A DNA stretch of 64,000 nt from Siphonodentalium dalli (Eukaryota > Mollusca > Scaphopoda > Gadilida > Siphonodentaliidae), in assembly GCA_032622095.1 (NCBI GenBank), contig CP136061.1, forward strand, positions 232,684,944 to 232,748,943, in the 5' to 3' direction. This document shows positions 1 to 12,118 of the stretch, piece after piece (the first letter of the stretch is position 1; each line of letters begins with the position of its first letter). The notes beneath the pieces were generated by a model. That model saw nothing but the letters and a program-made list of their open reading frames with translations, was not told where the DNA came from and did not search any database. The position numbers and the translations under genes are program-made.

Positions 1-13
1 TTCAGAATTTGTG

Positions 14-694
14 CTAGTTGCTGTGAACAAAAAGATAGCTCATCTGTTCTAACACTTTGAAAACACTGTTCTTCATTCTGACGAACATTCTCGTGTCGAT
101 AGGAATTGATATTCCGATGTCCGAAGGCAAGTCCCATCTCATTACCAGTACCCGTGTCTCGCTCAGTTGATCTGGTCGCCACAGAACTTTAGAACCATCT
201 CTATTTGGGTGCCAATTGTCTCTGAACAAATCTACTCTAATCCTGCCGTGTGAAAGGAATGTTAAACAGTTGTCAACAAATATAAATCCATTCTTTCTGC
301 ACATGTTTTGATACTGCAAATTTGTATCATAAACAATCTCGTTGATCACATCCGAATGCATTGTTGGAAGAATGGAAGAAATCCTTATTTCTGCTCCACG
401 GAACTGAGATCTGATGTTTGAAGCGAGTGATTCCAAATCACTGGCGCTGGTTGAGATACCATTCCTGCACGAATTGATACCAATATGTATCGTTACTGTT
501 CCAACATTTTGAAATTGCAAGTCTCCCTCGAGCCACGCATTAAGCTCTGTAATCCGTTGACCGGGTGTCACAATCGTACTGACTCGTTCTCGTTTCTTTG
601 ACATCTTCATGGGATTAATTCCACCAACAACTGAATCTCCAACAAGTCTTGTATGTGTGCAAAGTAATTTTCGAACATTTTGTTTTTGGCACAG
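14..694 (-). pseudogene. SGNH/GDSL-hydrolase-like protein, broken or partial
   Basis: The frame is open from 694 down to 14. Its first ATG is at 610, but the serine block GDS, followed by VVGG, lies upstream of that ATG in the same frame (Ser codon 634-632), so the ATG is not the real start. Other SGNH blocks follow: HIGINS, with the Asn of block III, and a DNWHPN segment giving the Asp and His of block V. SGNH folds act as esterases or lipases; in invertebrates similar domains also occur beside retroelement genes. An in-frame stop at 697-695, and another open frame entering from 1178, suggest a frameshift between about 620 and 700. The substrate is unknown. It could be a retroelement fragment or a decayed host gene. 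Confidence 0.55.
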
Positions 695-1178
695 TTATGA
701 CATCTCCAACATAATTCCTATCAGTAGATTTATCATATACGCACTTCCAAACTGAACCTTCTTTTTCGACACATTTAGCGGAGTCCCAATATTTATGCGT
801 TAATCCTTCTGTGTATTTCTCGAACTGTATTGTGTCCAATGTCAAAGTAATACATTCCCCTTTGTCTTTAACGTCAAGATGATACAATTCAGTTAACATA
901 CCTGACTTTCTTGCAACCACTTTATTAATGTCTAGGTTATAGTCTTTAACTACCTCATGTCTGCAATCTGAAGGTGCATCTTGATCTTCCCATTCTTCCG
1001 GAGATTCCTCACTCAGATCAGATTTCGGCTCTGTTCCATCATCTCGATCAGATTTCAGCTCTGTCTCATTACCATCCATATGCTCGTGCTTATCCATGTC
1101 CATCTCCATTTTGACTTTAATGACTATCCCCGAAGTCCAGATTCGAGATTTAGAAATTACCCATTTAATTATATACAA
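615..1178 (-). CDS. acidic hypothetical ORF upstream of the SGNH fragment
   Basis: A 187-codon open frame that I do not recognise. Residues 26-70 are very acidic and contain an imperfect repeat built on TELKSDRDDG/TEPKSD. The second half looks more like a folded domain, with spaced cysteines (SAKC, VWKC, KTKC). Its last 20 residues overlap, in another frame, the GDS block of the SGNH fragment, so the two ORFs may be one protein split by a single-base indel. The tail after about residue 165 is then probably out-of-frame reading. A LINE or LTR accessory ORF is possible. Confidence 0.35.
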   Translation of the reverse strand: MYIIKWVISKSRIWTSGIVIKVKMEMDMDKHEHMDGNETELKSDRDDGTEPKSDLSEESPEEWEDQDAPSDCRHEVVKDYNLDINKVVARKSGMLTELYHLDVKDKGECITLTLDTIQFEKYTEGLTHKYWDSAKCVEKEGSVWKCVYDKSTDRNYVGDVITVPKTKCSKITLHTYKTCWRFSCWWN

Positions 1179-1647
1179 TATATAATTTCACGGCGGAGCC
1201 GGAGCGAATTTTCGTTGCAGCCTTCCGCGATGACGTTACGATGATTATGGGATAGTCTATATATATATATATACAGGGTGATATTATACAACATAAAGTG
1301 TTAGTATGAAAATCATTCTCTATGCATTAAAGCCCCATAATTATTGGGTGAACACCGATTAAAACAGAAGATTGTGAACGTCTGACAATCGGGTGTAAAT
1401 ATCGGAATATTTATCGGAATTTGTACTGACGCTGGATTAATTAGATGATTTTCGCGATACATTTGTGATACGAATGGTGGTGATTGCAAATATTTTGTTT
1501 CATTTCACGGTCTGTTTATGAACGCCATCTGCTTCGTGAACGTGAAATGTAACGTTGTTTTTTAATGTAGGACCGAGTGATGAAATGGCTGAAGCTATAT
1601 ACGATGAGTGCACATTGTTCTGCATGTATTCGTATAATGTGACTCAC
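1179..1647. other. no gene seen; short AT repeat
   Basis: A TA dinucleotide run lies at about 1257-1272. No convincing exon was found. A further exon of the SH3b-like gene is expected at or below this region, because the donor at 1647 needs an acceptor, but I could not place it. Confidence 0.4.
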
Positions 1648-1766
1648 CACTCCTTTAATAGCTTGAAGTTGATACCATATGTATCCATCTGCCGTCATTT
1701 GAACACCATTGTATATGTAGCACTCTCCGCGATTTAAAGTTGCAACAACATGTGAAGTCAACGAAT
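1648..1766 (-). CDS. secreted SH3b-like protein, exon 2
   Basis: The exon starts after a pyrimidine-rich stretch ending in acaag (acceptor at 1768-1767) and ends at a gtgagt donor (1647-1642). It is 119 nt. With the single base carried over from exon 1 at 5021 it reads 40 codons and ends in phase 0. The translation has the core pattern of a bacterial-type SH3 (SH3b) domain: a VVATLNRGE strand, then a Gly-rich turn, then DGYIWYQLQ. SH3b domains bind peptides or cell-wall fragments; in animals they occur in small secreted proteins. The closing strand of the domain should lie in the next exon, not located. An alternative reading uses an in-frame ATG at 1833 with its own hydrophobic leader and a TATA box at 1888-1895, which would make this a first exon. 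Confidence 0.55.
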
Positions 1767-1887
1767 CTTGTGAACAGAAAATGATTACACAATAAAGGCA
1801 TGAGCACAGTAAATACATTATAAAAGTGTTCATAAATCTGCGAAACCGTGCTACTACGATGTCAAGCTCCGTGCAGAGTTCAGTCCC

Positions 1888-1895
1888 CTATATAC
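1888..1895 (-). promoter_or_regulatory. TATA-like box, possible alternative promoter
   Basis: On the minus strand gtatatag lies 55-62 bp upstream of an ATG at 1833. That ATG opens a hydrophobic, signal-like leader running in frame into the SH3b exon. A TSS about 30 bp downstream would fall near 1862. Only spacing and sequence support it. Confidence 0.3.
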
Positions 1896-2438
1896 GCAGG
1901 ACTTACCGCTGCCCGCACCTTAAGAAAATACACATGCCGGCAGCGTTTAGACATAGCGTTGTCTATATATCCAAGGTTTTACTCATGAACCCATTGATAG
2001 GATGATGTTATGGGCAGCTATAAGTCGATCCAAAAAAGTTACTTCCAACGCACCGGTTTGGAATATATATGTCAGGCGAGCAATTATTTCACTGATCGTT
2101 TCTGATCACGAGCGTCTGCGCATTCGTTTCCACAAGCGGTAAACAATAAATATAGAATACACCCATAGTACTGTAGTCTAGAGTAACAAATTTTCACAAC
2201 GAGTGGGATTGTGGTTTTAACTATACGAGTCTGTTGGCGAGATGTTAAAACCACAATACAACGAATGGTGAAATTGCTTTGCTCTCGGCTACTATATATC
2301 GGCCTATGGATGCATTTTATTTTTGCCATAATTATGATTTGTTATTTGTTCAGCGAATTCACTGCTTATTGTAAATTGTAGAGATTAAAGCATAGCATAG
2401 CAAATGTGTATCTCCACCAAGTGACCCAACCCAAACAC

Positions 2439-3350
2439 TATAACACCCTATATATCCCACTTCCGGGAAAATGTGGCTACCTGGAAATTGAGCAGACATT
2501 TAGCACGGATGTAAGAAAAATGTCGTTTTATGGCTGTTATCGTTGATTTTCAATAACATGCTATATGCCTAGTTATTGTAGTTATATCTATAATATATAG
2601 TTGACGGTCTTGGTTCTTTATCTAACCAATGGTGCACATTTTGTTTTCTTGGTAAACTTTGCAGTTCGTCCACATTCGCGGACAATTTTGACTTATCCAA
2701 GCCCCTGCTCTGACATATCCACATGCAAGCTAATTAACCCGCTACCAACTTGATGTTGGATCCCAGACTGACAGCTTGATGCATTTCCATTGGATTTTTA
2801 TGAAGTTGTTGTGGAAATAATCGACCCTCAACCACCCTGCCCTTTGAATGATATGCCAACTTTCCAACAGGAGTAAAGTTCGTTTATGCTGCAATAAATA
2901 GGAGAACATTGCTCCACGTTACTGGAATCGTTACTGTACCATGTTGTGGTATAGTTGCCAAACAATAGAAATTAACCAATCTTTCACAGAACTCAGTCTT
3001 TGTGAATGACATTTTCGATTGGATAAGAGATCTGTCCGCTGAATACAATTGAAAAAATATGCCTTTCTGTACAGATATGCGGTGCAAGTCATCTGATAAC
3101 ACTATTTTATAATTCTTTCAATAATGCTTGGGAATATTAAATTATTAATTCAATAACACTGGCAAAGTCTGCGCGCACATTTCGGCTTATGTTATCTGTA
3201 ACCATTCTTCTATTTGGATTTGCAATTACCTCGCCATCACGAAATGTTTTAAATAATGGTTTTCTGAAGCATGATGACACAAGTGTTTTTGTTTACAAAC
3301 TCAATTTCCTGGAAGCTCCATTTTCACGGAAGTGGGATATATATGGTGTA
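2439..3350. mobile_element. non-autonomous DNA element with about 50-bp TIRs
   Basis: The left end (2439-2495) reads as the imperfect reverse complement of the right end (3300-3350). Both contain tatatatcccacttcc followed by gaaaatg and a (t)ccaggaaattg-type segment. No transposase frame lies between the ends and I could not define a target duplication, so the family is open. It sits in the intron between the two SH3b exons. Confidence 0.55.
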
Positions 3351-3352
3351 TA

Positions 3353-5014
3353 AGGAATGTGCGTCTCGCATAGTGACGTCATGACGTCAGCCCATTTCCA
3401 CGCCATCAGTCACTTGACATTCCAATTCATATAACACTAGCAAGCTACGTTTGATTGAAATGCAGGTAATTTTCCTCATATTTAATTGTTATCATATTAA
3501 CAACTTCCACTTTTATATGAATGTAGAGGAAATATTTTGCTAACTACGATGTACTTCTATTATGTGTTGGCTATAAGCATTTAACTCATGAAATGACGTT
3601 TGAACATTTTCACTCACAGTCCATGCAGGCATACATGTTTTCTACGTTTTGTTGTTAGGTTCGTATCTTGTGGATTTTCCCGATGTGTTTTCGTTTTTTC
3701 TTTTGGCCTGTAAATTGCTAATTGCCTCACATAATTCTGACAAATTTTTGTGTCAACTCGGGCCGCGCAATGTCTACTAAAGTGAGACACGAGCAATAGT
3801 AGCTAATAATTTATGTCGCTTGACTTTCTAAGCCTAATCCGCGCGTGTGATTGGTTGTTTGTCATTCACTAGTTCCGATATTATCTCCATACCATGTTTT
3901 TTGGATATGATAAGTAAACTACTCTACAAGACGATAGCTCCCACATCAACACAATGTTAGCACAACGTCTGGTAAATCCTGGAACCAATATGTATTTTAG
4001 CATGACACTGAACATTTCTGGGAAGCCATCTTAAAGGGACTAGTGACCTCCAAAGTGTCTTCAAGCAAAATAACATGTATACAGTCTGTAAACAACTATC
4101 ATCAACAAGTATATGTAAACAAAGATTGTCTTCGTGTTCTTATTTTCGTTATTGATGACTCTCCAACATTTCGCATGTCAAAACCATTCTTATGTAAACA
4201 TTAATCCAGTGGAATTATCGATAACAGTTGAATTATTCAAATACGATGCCAGCGTTTAAACGCAACTTGACGGTACAAATTGGAAAAGGACAAAGCATTG
4301 CAAAATATTCTGAAAATCATATTCAGACCAAAATAGTTCAACTTACTACATGACTAGTGATGTTTGTTGACCAATCATTGTAAAAGTTCGCCAATGGAGA
4401 ACTATAATTATAAATTATTATAAGAACGTTTATCTATTTATCCGTGTTATACTTAGCTGTGATATTTTCGCAGACTTTAATTCTGTTTGCATAATTTGTA
4501 ATCGACAATTAGAGTGTATATAATAAACTTAGTTCTTTGATATGTGTAGCAAGAACCCGAACCAATAAACACGTTCTATACTATTGTTATATAATAGCGA
4601 CTATATATGTTTATAAACAATTATATATATTGTTCGGGCTTTTGACAAAACTTCCAACAACTGTGCTAAATTAGCACTATTTTTTCGAAACAGATTTTTC
4701 TCCTTATTTAAGGTGTTCAATAAGTTTGATAATAACGTGACTAAGTTACCACTATTGAACTTGAAGTGATTAGTATTTTGTCCTGGGATATTCCATAAAA
4801 TATAATAATTAGTGCACAATCGTTAATTGTGCCAAAATAGTGCTCCTCCGTGGAGCGATAGAATCCTATCTGATCAAGTCAAGTCAACGACAATACGTGC
4901 GATTCTCAAGGTGATAGCCAAAACACCAAGCCTACCTGTACCTTCAAGTAACACACTTAGAACATATTCGCGCGTAACGGAAACATGAAACTGAGTTTAT
5001 AATTTTGTTATCAA
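3353..5014. other. intron of the SH3b-like gene, no other feature seen
   Basis: AT-rich sequence between the inverted-repeat element and the donor of exon 1. Several short open frames exist on both strands, but none has recognisable domain structure or convincing splice sites. Confidence 0.4.
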
Positions 5015-5020
5015 ACTTAC

Positions 5021-5144
5021 GATCAGAACGGGCATGGACACCTGATCCATGCACACACAAACATGTTCCCACCGGTGGGTTGGTTGTCAATCCCGTAACT
5101 CGAACGATCGGTCCGATGAAACACACTAACACCAGCACCAGCAT
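5021..5144 (-). CDS. secreted SH3b-like protein, exon 1 (signal peptide)
   Basis: ATG at 5144-5142 opens a clear signal peptide (MLVLVLVCFIGPIV...), then a short Thr/Pro linker and a GTCLCV...GVHARSD segment. This matches the first strand of an SH3b domain, where CV...LNVRSGP is usual. The exon ends at a strong gtaagt donor (5020-5015) in phase 1. Joining it to the acceptor-defined exon at 1766 keeps the frame and makes a continuous SH3b core. The in-frame codons upstream of the ATG begin with TTG, so 5144 is the likely start. The product should be a small secreted protein; its role is unknown. Confidence 0.55.
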
Positions 5145-5305
5145 GTTAAAGCTGCCTGAATACAAAAACTAGTTCGCCGTCTTATCAAATATGGGTCGGA
5201 TTGGCATATCATGTCAGAATAATGGAGCTGCATGTATGACGAGATTCGTATTTTCGAGTTTAAACCACAATGCTTAAACCTGATATTTGCAGTGATATAT
5301 CATTA

Positions 5306-5698
5306 GGAGGGTATCACCCCCCCCCCCCATTTCGGTACGCGGGATTCAGGGTGTTTTGAAGCTGTACGCGGGATTCATACCCCCGAATTAACTGGTATTC
5401 AGGTTCAAGCAAAGCATCTTGGACGCAATAATATTTTGTGCTAGTTATCTGTGTGAATGAGTGGGTAGAATAGCTTCTTGGGCATATTCGACCACCATGC
5501 CATCATGAAGTATCAGTAATCGTATCATAACGGCTTCATAACGCCCATAACGCGACCGGCGTCCATTTGTATGTCATTTATCGCATATTATTTCTTAACA
5601 TGTATTCAGGATTCACCCCCCAAAATTAACTTGTATTCAGGATTCACCCCCCAAAATTAACTGGTATTCAGGATTCATGGGGAGGGGTGATACCCTCC
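5306..5698. mobile_element. 393-bp MITE-like element
   Basis: The ends are inverted repeats: ggagggtatcacccc at 5306-5320 and ggggtgataccctcc at 5684-5698. ATTA flanks both sides (5302-5305 and 5699-5702), giving a candidate 4-bp target duplication. Inside are near-tandem copies of an aattaactggtattcaggattca segment with C-runs. There is no coding capacity. Confidence 0.6.
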
Positions 5699-5702
5699 AT
5701 TA

Positions 5703-7380
5703 GTGGATGTCAAATATCGTACTGTTGTTTTTATATCGTAAATGCGCTTCCCACAAGATTCAGAGGAGAGAAACTGGCGTATAATGCTATAGTATTATTA
5801 CAGAAATCCTACTGAGAACACAGGATGCAAGTGCCCGCATATGATGAAGCAGTATGAAATTCCGACTCTAGCGCATGCTAATTGTAACATGCATTAACCA
5901 TGTCTCATGTAAGTCTACTGAGTCTATACCGGAGTAAAATATATCGTATACCATCACGGGGGAGATTTAATTTGGCCATGATTCATTCAGACATGTTTTG
6001 TGACGGTCGTATAACAACGGTTGATTGTGTGGCAGAATGGCTAAGCAGCCATTTCTGTTTCGACACTAAATCTTGACAAATCGGGCATAGATGTGTAAAT
6101 ACACATATATCACAGATGAAATTATCATCATGTTATGTCCACACTCATTGTCAAATTTTCCTGGTAAATTTTCCAGACATATCGTTCCATGAAAGATAGC
6201 TGTGGTTTCCTCGGATACAAATGAGAAGCTGCCTGCAAAGTACATATGTATCGTCACTTGATATGTGAGTTCTTGCAATATCAAAAAGCGATTGTACGTG
6301 CAGCTCGCATTATCCCGATGATCATTTCCGAGTAAATTTTCCAATCTATCGCTTTTATCTCGTTTTTACCCAGTTTTGGCCGGGGTAGAATATGCTCACC
6401 GCCCCACTGCGCTGGGTAAGAGTCCCCTAATGTGACGCCTCGTGGTGTGCTAACAGAAGACAGTGGAGCATGGGATCCTGGTGTTAGAGTGCGACATACC
6501 ACCAAGAGCACAGTAGATGCCCCCTCCACACACCCCTTGACGAAATAAAAAACATTGTATATGCTATTGACTATACACACATGGCTGCCAAAATAGACAA
6601 CCTTTAATTGCTTACGAATACACAACTATCCCGTTTAATTTCTAATATATTCATATATTCATACATATCATTGTGAATTGCATGCATTGACACATTTCTT
6701 CTCAATATGAATTATCATACGATGAGAGCATCTAATAAATTGTCAAAACACACTGCTCTGACCATACCCCAGACAGCTGGTTGTGTTGACATAAGAGGCG
6801 TAGCGACGGGGTGGGGTGCCTCACATCCCACTTTGGTCAGCATATTTTCAACAGCTGGAAACTAACGGTATGATCAAATTGTTCTGATGAATAACCAACC
6901 ATTAAGTGTGCAATTTGACGTTTATGTCGAATATTTTCTTACTTGGTTGAATCCCGGACTTGGAAGTTTGGGTCTTGTTTAAGGGGTGCAGTTTGAAATT
7001 CTAAGTTTAACACACAACAACAATGATCATCTAGCCACGTCCCTTGTTGATCCGACCCAGGCGACCATTAGCGGGTGTCAGGTTGGAAATTTCCAATATA
7101 TGACAAGCCCGACGCAACAGTTGGAAGATCATAACTGGGGTTACAGATGGAGTCTCTCAGACTTGGCAGTTTGGGTCATATACATATGCAGTTTGAAATC
7201 ATAAGAAATACCCTACAACATAGATCATATATCAATGCTACCAACAGATTCGAAGAATGACCTTAATCGTATATTAAAACCTCAAACAGTGCTCTTCAAT
7301 TCAGATGGATATGTGGTAGAGAGTCCCTTCCTGTCGCCAGTGGATCACGGATGACGGTTTTTCTCCAAATTTACTTGCTT
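5703..7380. other. no gene seen; dispersed repeat pieces
   Basis: Parts of 6780-7110 resemble 39,780-40,040 (shared words gggtgtcaggttggaaat and ggggtggggtg..tcaca), so this is probably an old dispersed repeat. No supported coding region. Confidence 0.35.
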
Positions 7381-7532
7381 TGATTGTTTTTGTATCGTGC
7401 TGTAATTGTCGTCTTTTGTATGTATATCTATCATTTGTAACATTTGTAGGGAGAGGAGCAACCGTAAGTTTTGTAACTTGTGCTCCGATCCCTTAAGCTG
7501 AGTTTAGCTTAATAAATATGTTTAAACTAAAC
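7381..7532 (+). mobile_element. isolated LINE 3' end
   Basis: The sequence from about 7436 (gtagggagaggagcaacc) to the terminal aataaatatgtttaaa is clearly related to the 3' tail of the LINE at 14,060-14,136 (gggagagggactacc...aataaaatatgtttaaa). It is a 3' fragment only, as expected from strong 5' truncation. Confidence 0.6.
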
Positions 7533-7535
7533 ATA

Positions 7536-10500
7536 GATCATCTAGCCACGTCCCTTGCTAAGTTGCTACCCGACCAAACCAATATGTTCGGCCAAGTTCT
7601 GTACTCTTGAACAAGTCAATAGTTTGATTTAATATTTCCTCAAAATTGGACTGTTCCTGTCCTCTCTATAGGCGACGGCTCAAGTGGTTAATTGAGTAAT
7701 TCAGAACTGTGGAGACGCTTATTACTATTCGGTACCCAGTGTACACAGTGACACGAAACTGACAAACAAAATCATCACGAACACACCCATGCAAAACAAC
7801 ATACATGCATGCAGCTAAACTCGAGTTCCCAAATTTAATTTCATAAGTCAGTGGGGACAATAACGCACCCAGCGCCGATCTCGTGTCGTGTTTAGGTAAC
7901 GGACGTATGTATGTTCGACCGAGACCTCTTTTCAAGAACAAATCACGTGACTTCCGGTAGTGGTTGAGCAAAGGCGTTGAATCAGCGTACCAACGCGATG
8001 AAAAGGAAAGGCTATCATCACAACCCCCGCTATGTGACAATGGACGGTTGAAGTATTTATTTATTTAGAAACAGGTTTCATAAATAACTAGTTTCATATT
8101 TAGATCAATTTCGTTTGTTAGCTTAATGAAATTCAGTCACGATGTCATGACAGGTTGTGAACTGAGTTCGCTTCACCTATGTTCGCAGAACGCTTAAAGA
8201 TACTGGCGGCGTTGGCGGTGGGTATGCTGTTAAAATATTCAGCTCCGTCAAAAACCGGCATAAACAGAAATAATAGTACAATAGAGACAGACTTTGTTCT
8301 AATACAGATCAGAAATATGGCATAAACAGTATGTTATTGTCAAATGTTTTTCCTTTGTTATATGTAAACAAAAGCAAAAAACGTCACAGAACCTGGCTTT
8401 TGTTTAGATTCGGATATGGTAAACATAAAGAGCGCTATTTGTTACTGTTTTCCTGATATGGAAATAATAAAGAGCGTGTATATCATTTGTGTGTGATTAA
8501 CAAATAGAATTGCGCTGTGTTATGTAAACAGAAGCAAAACTTTGGTAACACCAGCAGGTTCTTGTTTACGTACACAATCGTACGTCTTGACGACAATATA
8601 CTATTTACGCGCTGATTATGTTTGGCATAAGAACAAAACTATATATCTTTTAATATTCCTTCTGTTGGTGGCGATTTGAACAAATATGAATATTTCTGCA
8701 ACGAAAGCCGCCCGTGCCTTTAAATCATTATAACACGGGACATGGAGATAGGTATGTCATGTGTTTACACATAGATATGCTATATGCTATAGTGGGCTGA
8801 ACTTACATGTAGGTCTGAAGCTGCCATTCTTAAACATCGGCTTAATTTCAGCGACGTACATTGTATATGCATTATTGTAATAGGCCTTTAATATCAATGA
8901 CCTATTTCCGAACCATATACTCGCACCAAAGCGATCTGCATGACTAATCGAACATTGGCGTCGTTACCATTCGTTATGCCCAAATATAGGCATATAAGTT
9001 AATGTCAATTTACATGATCATTCGCACGGTTTTCAGTAACATACTGTATGGGGGCCTGCTATAAGCTTTGCATATTTACATTTTAGCCGCACGTACTTTT
9101 TTATGAAGAATGAATATGGTTCTCTGATAAAGAAATCGCCGTTTGTAAAACACGTAGATCGGTGTGTGAAGAGTTCGATTGGTGAATTTACAGGTGCGAA
9201 ATATTTGAAATATAGGGATATGCTAGTTATGAAAGTAATAATACAGTTCAAGCTTCTCAGTTGCCTTTGTTGAACAAATTGCATTGTGAGAGTGGCATTA
9301 CGACTAGATGACATGCCTTTATGGTAAAGCATCAGTCAATCGTCACAAGAAAAATAAAACGACAGAATTAGTATTAAGCGTAGAATATATCTACACACAT
9401 TCCACCAGCCTATAACGAAAGCCAACAAAGTCAACTAAATGAAAATGATTATGTCACTGTTCGTCTCAAATGTACGCATATTAAGACGCCTTAAAAATGT
9501 GGACAATGTTCAAAACGGTTGCGAAAGACAACAATACTGTGAATGCTGCATTGGGCCTGATTGGAAAGGCCAATTCGTATAATTTCCATATCTATCTAGT
9601 ATCCAGGGGGAAATTTCAAGCTCCTATATCACCAAAGAGAAAAAATGTGTCTCATGACAAACATACGTGAACAAGTTCAAACAAAGTATCGCAGATGGTA
9701 AATAGGATCCGAGGCAAAGGTATTCACCCAAGCGTTCAACGTCCGAAAGGCGGAACTATAGTGTGGACTGATCATGAAGACATTGTTAACAACATTGCCC
9801 AAATCGATTGCGTCTACTCGTCTTGTTAACAATTACACCATTCGTTTTTGTCGATAACGTGCCGTTCGCGAAAAACAAGCTGGAGATCAATTCAAATGAT
9901 TCTGGAGATTATAATAAAGTATATTCCCTCTCTAAGCACTAGAACATTATCAAAGGCAGCCACAAGACAATCCGTACACACGATAAAAGTCTGATATGAT
10001 TGCCACCTACCTGACTACTTACACCGTTACAGCCTTGAAATTATGTCTGGGTATTTGACGAATGTATAATGCAGTGGAAGGAAACAACTACAATTCTATA
10101 ATTCCTATCCCAATACCAAACAGACCAGACCAAACCTTTATAGACCAATAACATTAATCCGTTCTTTACTAAATGGATTCTCCCACACAGGTGTGAACGT
10201 ATATATAGAAATAGTATATTATTCAGTTGGGTCTTCAGGGAATATGAGCAGCGACGGACAAACAAAAAGAGTATAAAATGCATGTGTGGGAAACGTTCAG
10301 TTCAAAAATGGACGAATGGTTGACACATTATCTGTATATTTCAAGGGAGTGATTCAGTGAGTATGTAGTAAAGAAAGAGGTAACAAGCCGTTGTGTAACA
10401 TGTCGAAATTTTTGGGAACTATTCAATGGCGGAAGCTAACTGACGCGCTAAAGGAAAGGTGTCATTAGGCTCAAGAAAATAACTGAGCTCCACGGATTGT

Positions 10501-10850
10501 TTTATGTTCTGATGGGGAACATTATAATACTGAAATAATAACGCAGGTAATATAAATGAATTAGCAAACTGTTGAGAATCGTGCTGGTCGGCTGATGCCT
10601 GATAAATTGTCGTCGATCGTTCCAACTGAGCAACCGAGATATAATTGCACCTGTAAGATAGTAACATGCAACTAGAATATATCATACAAGTGCAAAAGTT
10701 AGTAACATGCAATTGTAATATATCATATAGGTGCAAGTTAGTAAATATTTCTTGGTACTAAACAACCACCAGAGGATTTGCACAAGGGTGAAGTCTATCA
10801 CTTGGACATTCCTAGATCAGAGATGTTTCAAATGCTGTTGGAATATATTT
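7536..10850. other. gene-poor stretch
   Basis: No domain, splice structure or long coding frame was recognised. Two loosely repeated segments with tatgtaaacaaaagcaaaa-like words occur at about 8355 and 8520. A near-duplicate block of about 45 bp (tagtaacatgcaa...atatatcata) occurs at 10,660 and 10,698. Confidence 0.35.
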
Positions 10851-10856
10851 TTGCAT

Positions 10857-11686
10857 GTCGTATAACACATTGAATGGATTAACTGTATATTTACCTCACA
10901 TATATAATGGGTATAACTGTATATTTACCTCACACAGATATAATGGGTATAACTGTATATTTACCTCACACAGATATAATGGGTATAACTGTATATTTAC
11001 CTCACACAGCTATAATGGGTATAACTGTATATTTACCTCACACAGATATAATGGGTATAACTGTATATTTACCTCACACAGATATAATGGGTATAACTGT
11101 ATATTTACCTCACACAGATATAATGGGTATAACTGTATATTTACCTCACACAGATATAATGGGTATAACTGTATATTTACCTCACACAGATATAATGGGT
11201 ATAACTGTATATTTACCTCACACAGATATAATGGGTATAACTGTATATTTACCTCACACAGATATAATGGGTATAACTATATTTACCTCACACAGATATA
11301 ATGGATATAACTGTATATTTACCTCACACAGATATAATGGGTATAACTGTAAATTTACCTCACACAGATATAATGGGTATTACTGTATATTTACCTCACA
11401 CAGATATAATGGGTATAACTGTATATTTACCTCACACATATATCGTATAACACATTGAATGGGTATAACTGTATATTTACCTCACACAGATATAATGGAT
11501 ATAACTGTATATTTACCTCACACAGATATAATGGGTATAACTGTATATTTACCTCACACAGATATAATGGGTATAACTGTATATTTACCTCACACATATA
11601 TCGTATAACACATTGAATGGGTATAACTGTATATTTACCTCACACAGATATAATAGGTATAACTGTATATTTATCTCACACAGATA
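10857..11686. repeat. 36-bp minisatellite, about 22 units
   Basis: Head-to-tail copies of a 36-bp unit (tataatgggtataactgtat followed by atttacctcacacaga). A variant unit carrying cgtataacacattgaat recurs at about 10,857, 11,443 and 11,600, giving a weak higher-order pattern. Because 36 is a multiple of 3 and the unit has no stop in two frames, long repetitive ORFs appear. They have no start context or other gene signal and should not be called genes. Confidence 0.95.
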
Positions 11687-11987
11687 TTGCGCCTTCTGAT
11701 TGGTCGAGAGCTGTGTATTCAACATATCCTCGCGCAAATACGCACATATTCGTCCTATAGTGTGAAATATGTACATAATGTGATTATTTTATTCTGATAT
11801 AAGCAGATAATGGAGTGATATCCGTTATTTCGTTTTATGGAGCGGGCAACAGTGAAAACACATTTTAAAAAGCTTGCACCTGAAAAGTCGATAACGTTTC
11901 TAAAGTGCTCACATTTTCAGCACATTATCGACTCAAAATGCGGCGTTTCTAAGCAGATTTTCTACCTAAAACAAGTTATTTATAAGC

Positions 11988-12066
11988 AGATAAAAATGTG
12001 CGGGTTTTCGGAAGAACAGGCTGGTATCTTATATTGGCGCAGTTTGCTACTACATGTATATATGCA
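11988..12066. repeat. left copy of a direct repeat flanking the LINE
   Basis: This segment, starting tttataagcagataa and containing agaacaggctggt and tcttatattg, recurs imperfectly at about 14,170-14,246, just past the 3' end of the LINE. It is longer and more diverged than a normal target-site duplication. Confidence 0.5.
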
Positions 12067-12118
12067 TATTGTGTGCTACAATACGGATTTCTCTCTGGTC
12101 ACAATACCACATACCAAT

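Noticed and set aside
1516-1833. 105-codon ORF taken as a whole gene
   Set aside because: Only 1766-1648 has domain support and splice borders; the part below 1647 is read into an intron. The ATG at 1833 is kept only as an alternative start.
10855-11458. Two long plus-strand ORFs with 12-residue repeats
   Set aside because: They follow only from a stop-free 36-bp repeat unit; no start context, splice site or domain supports translation.
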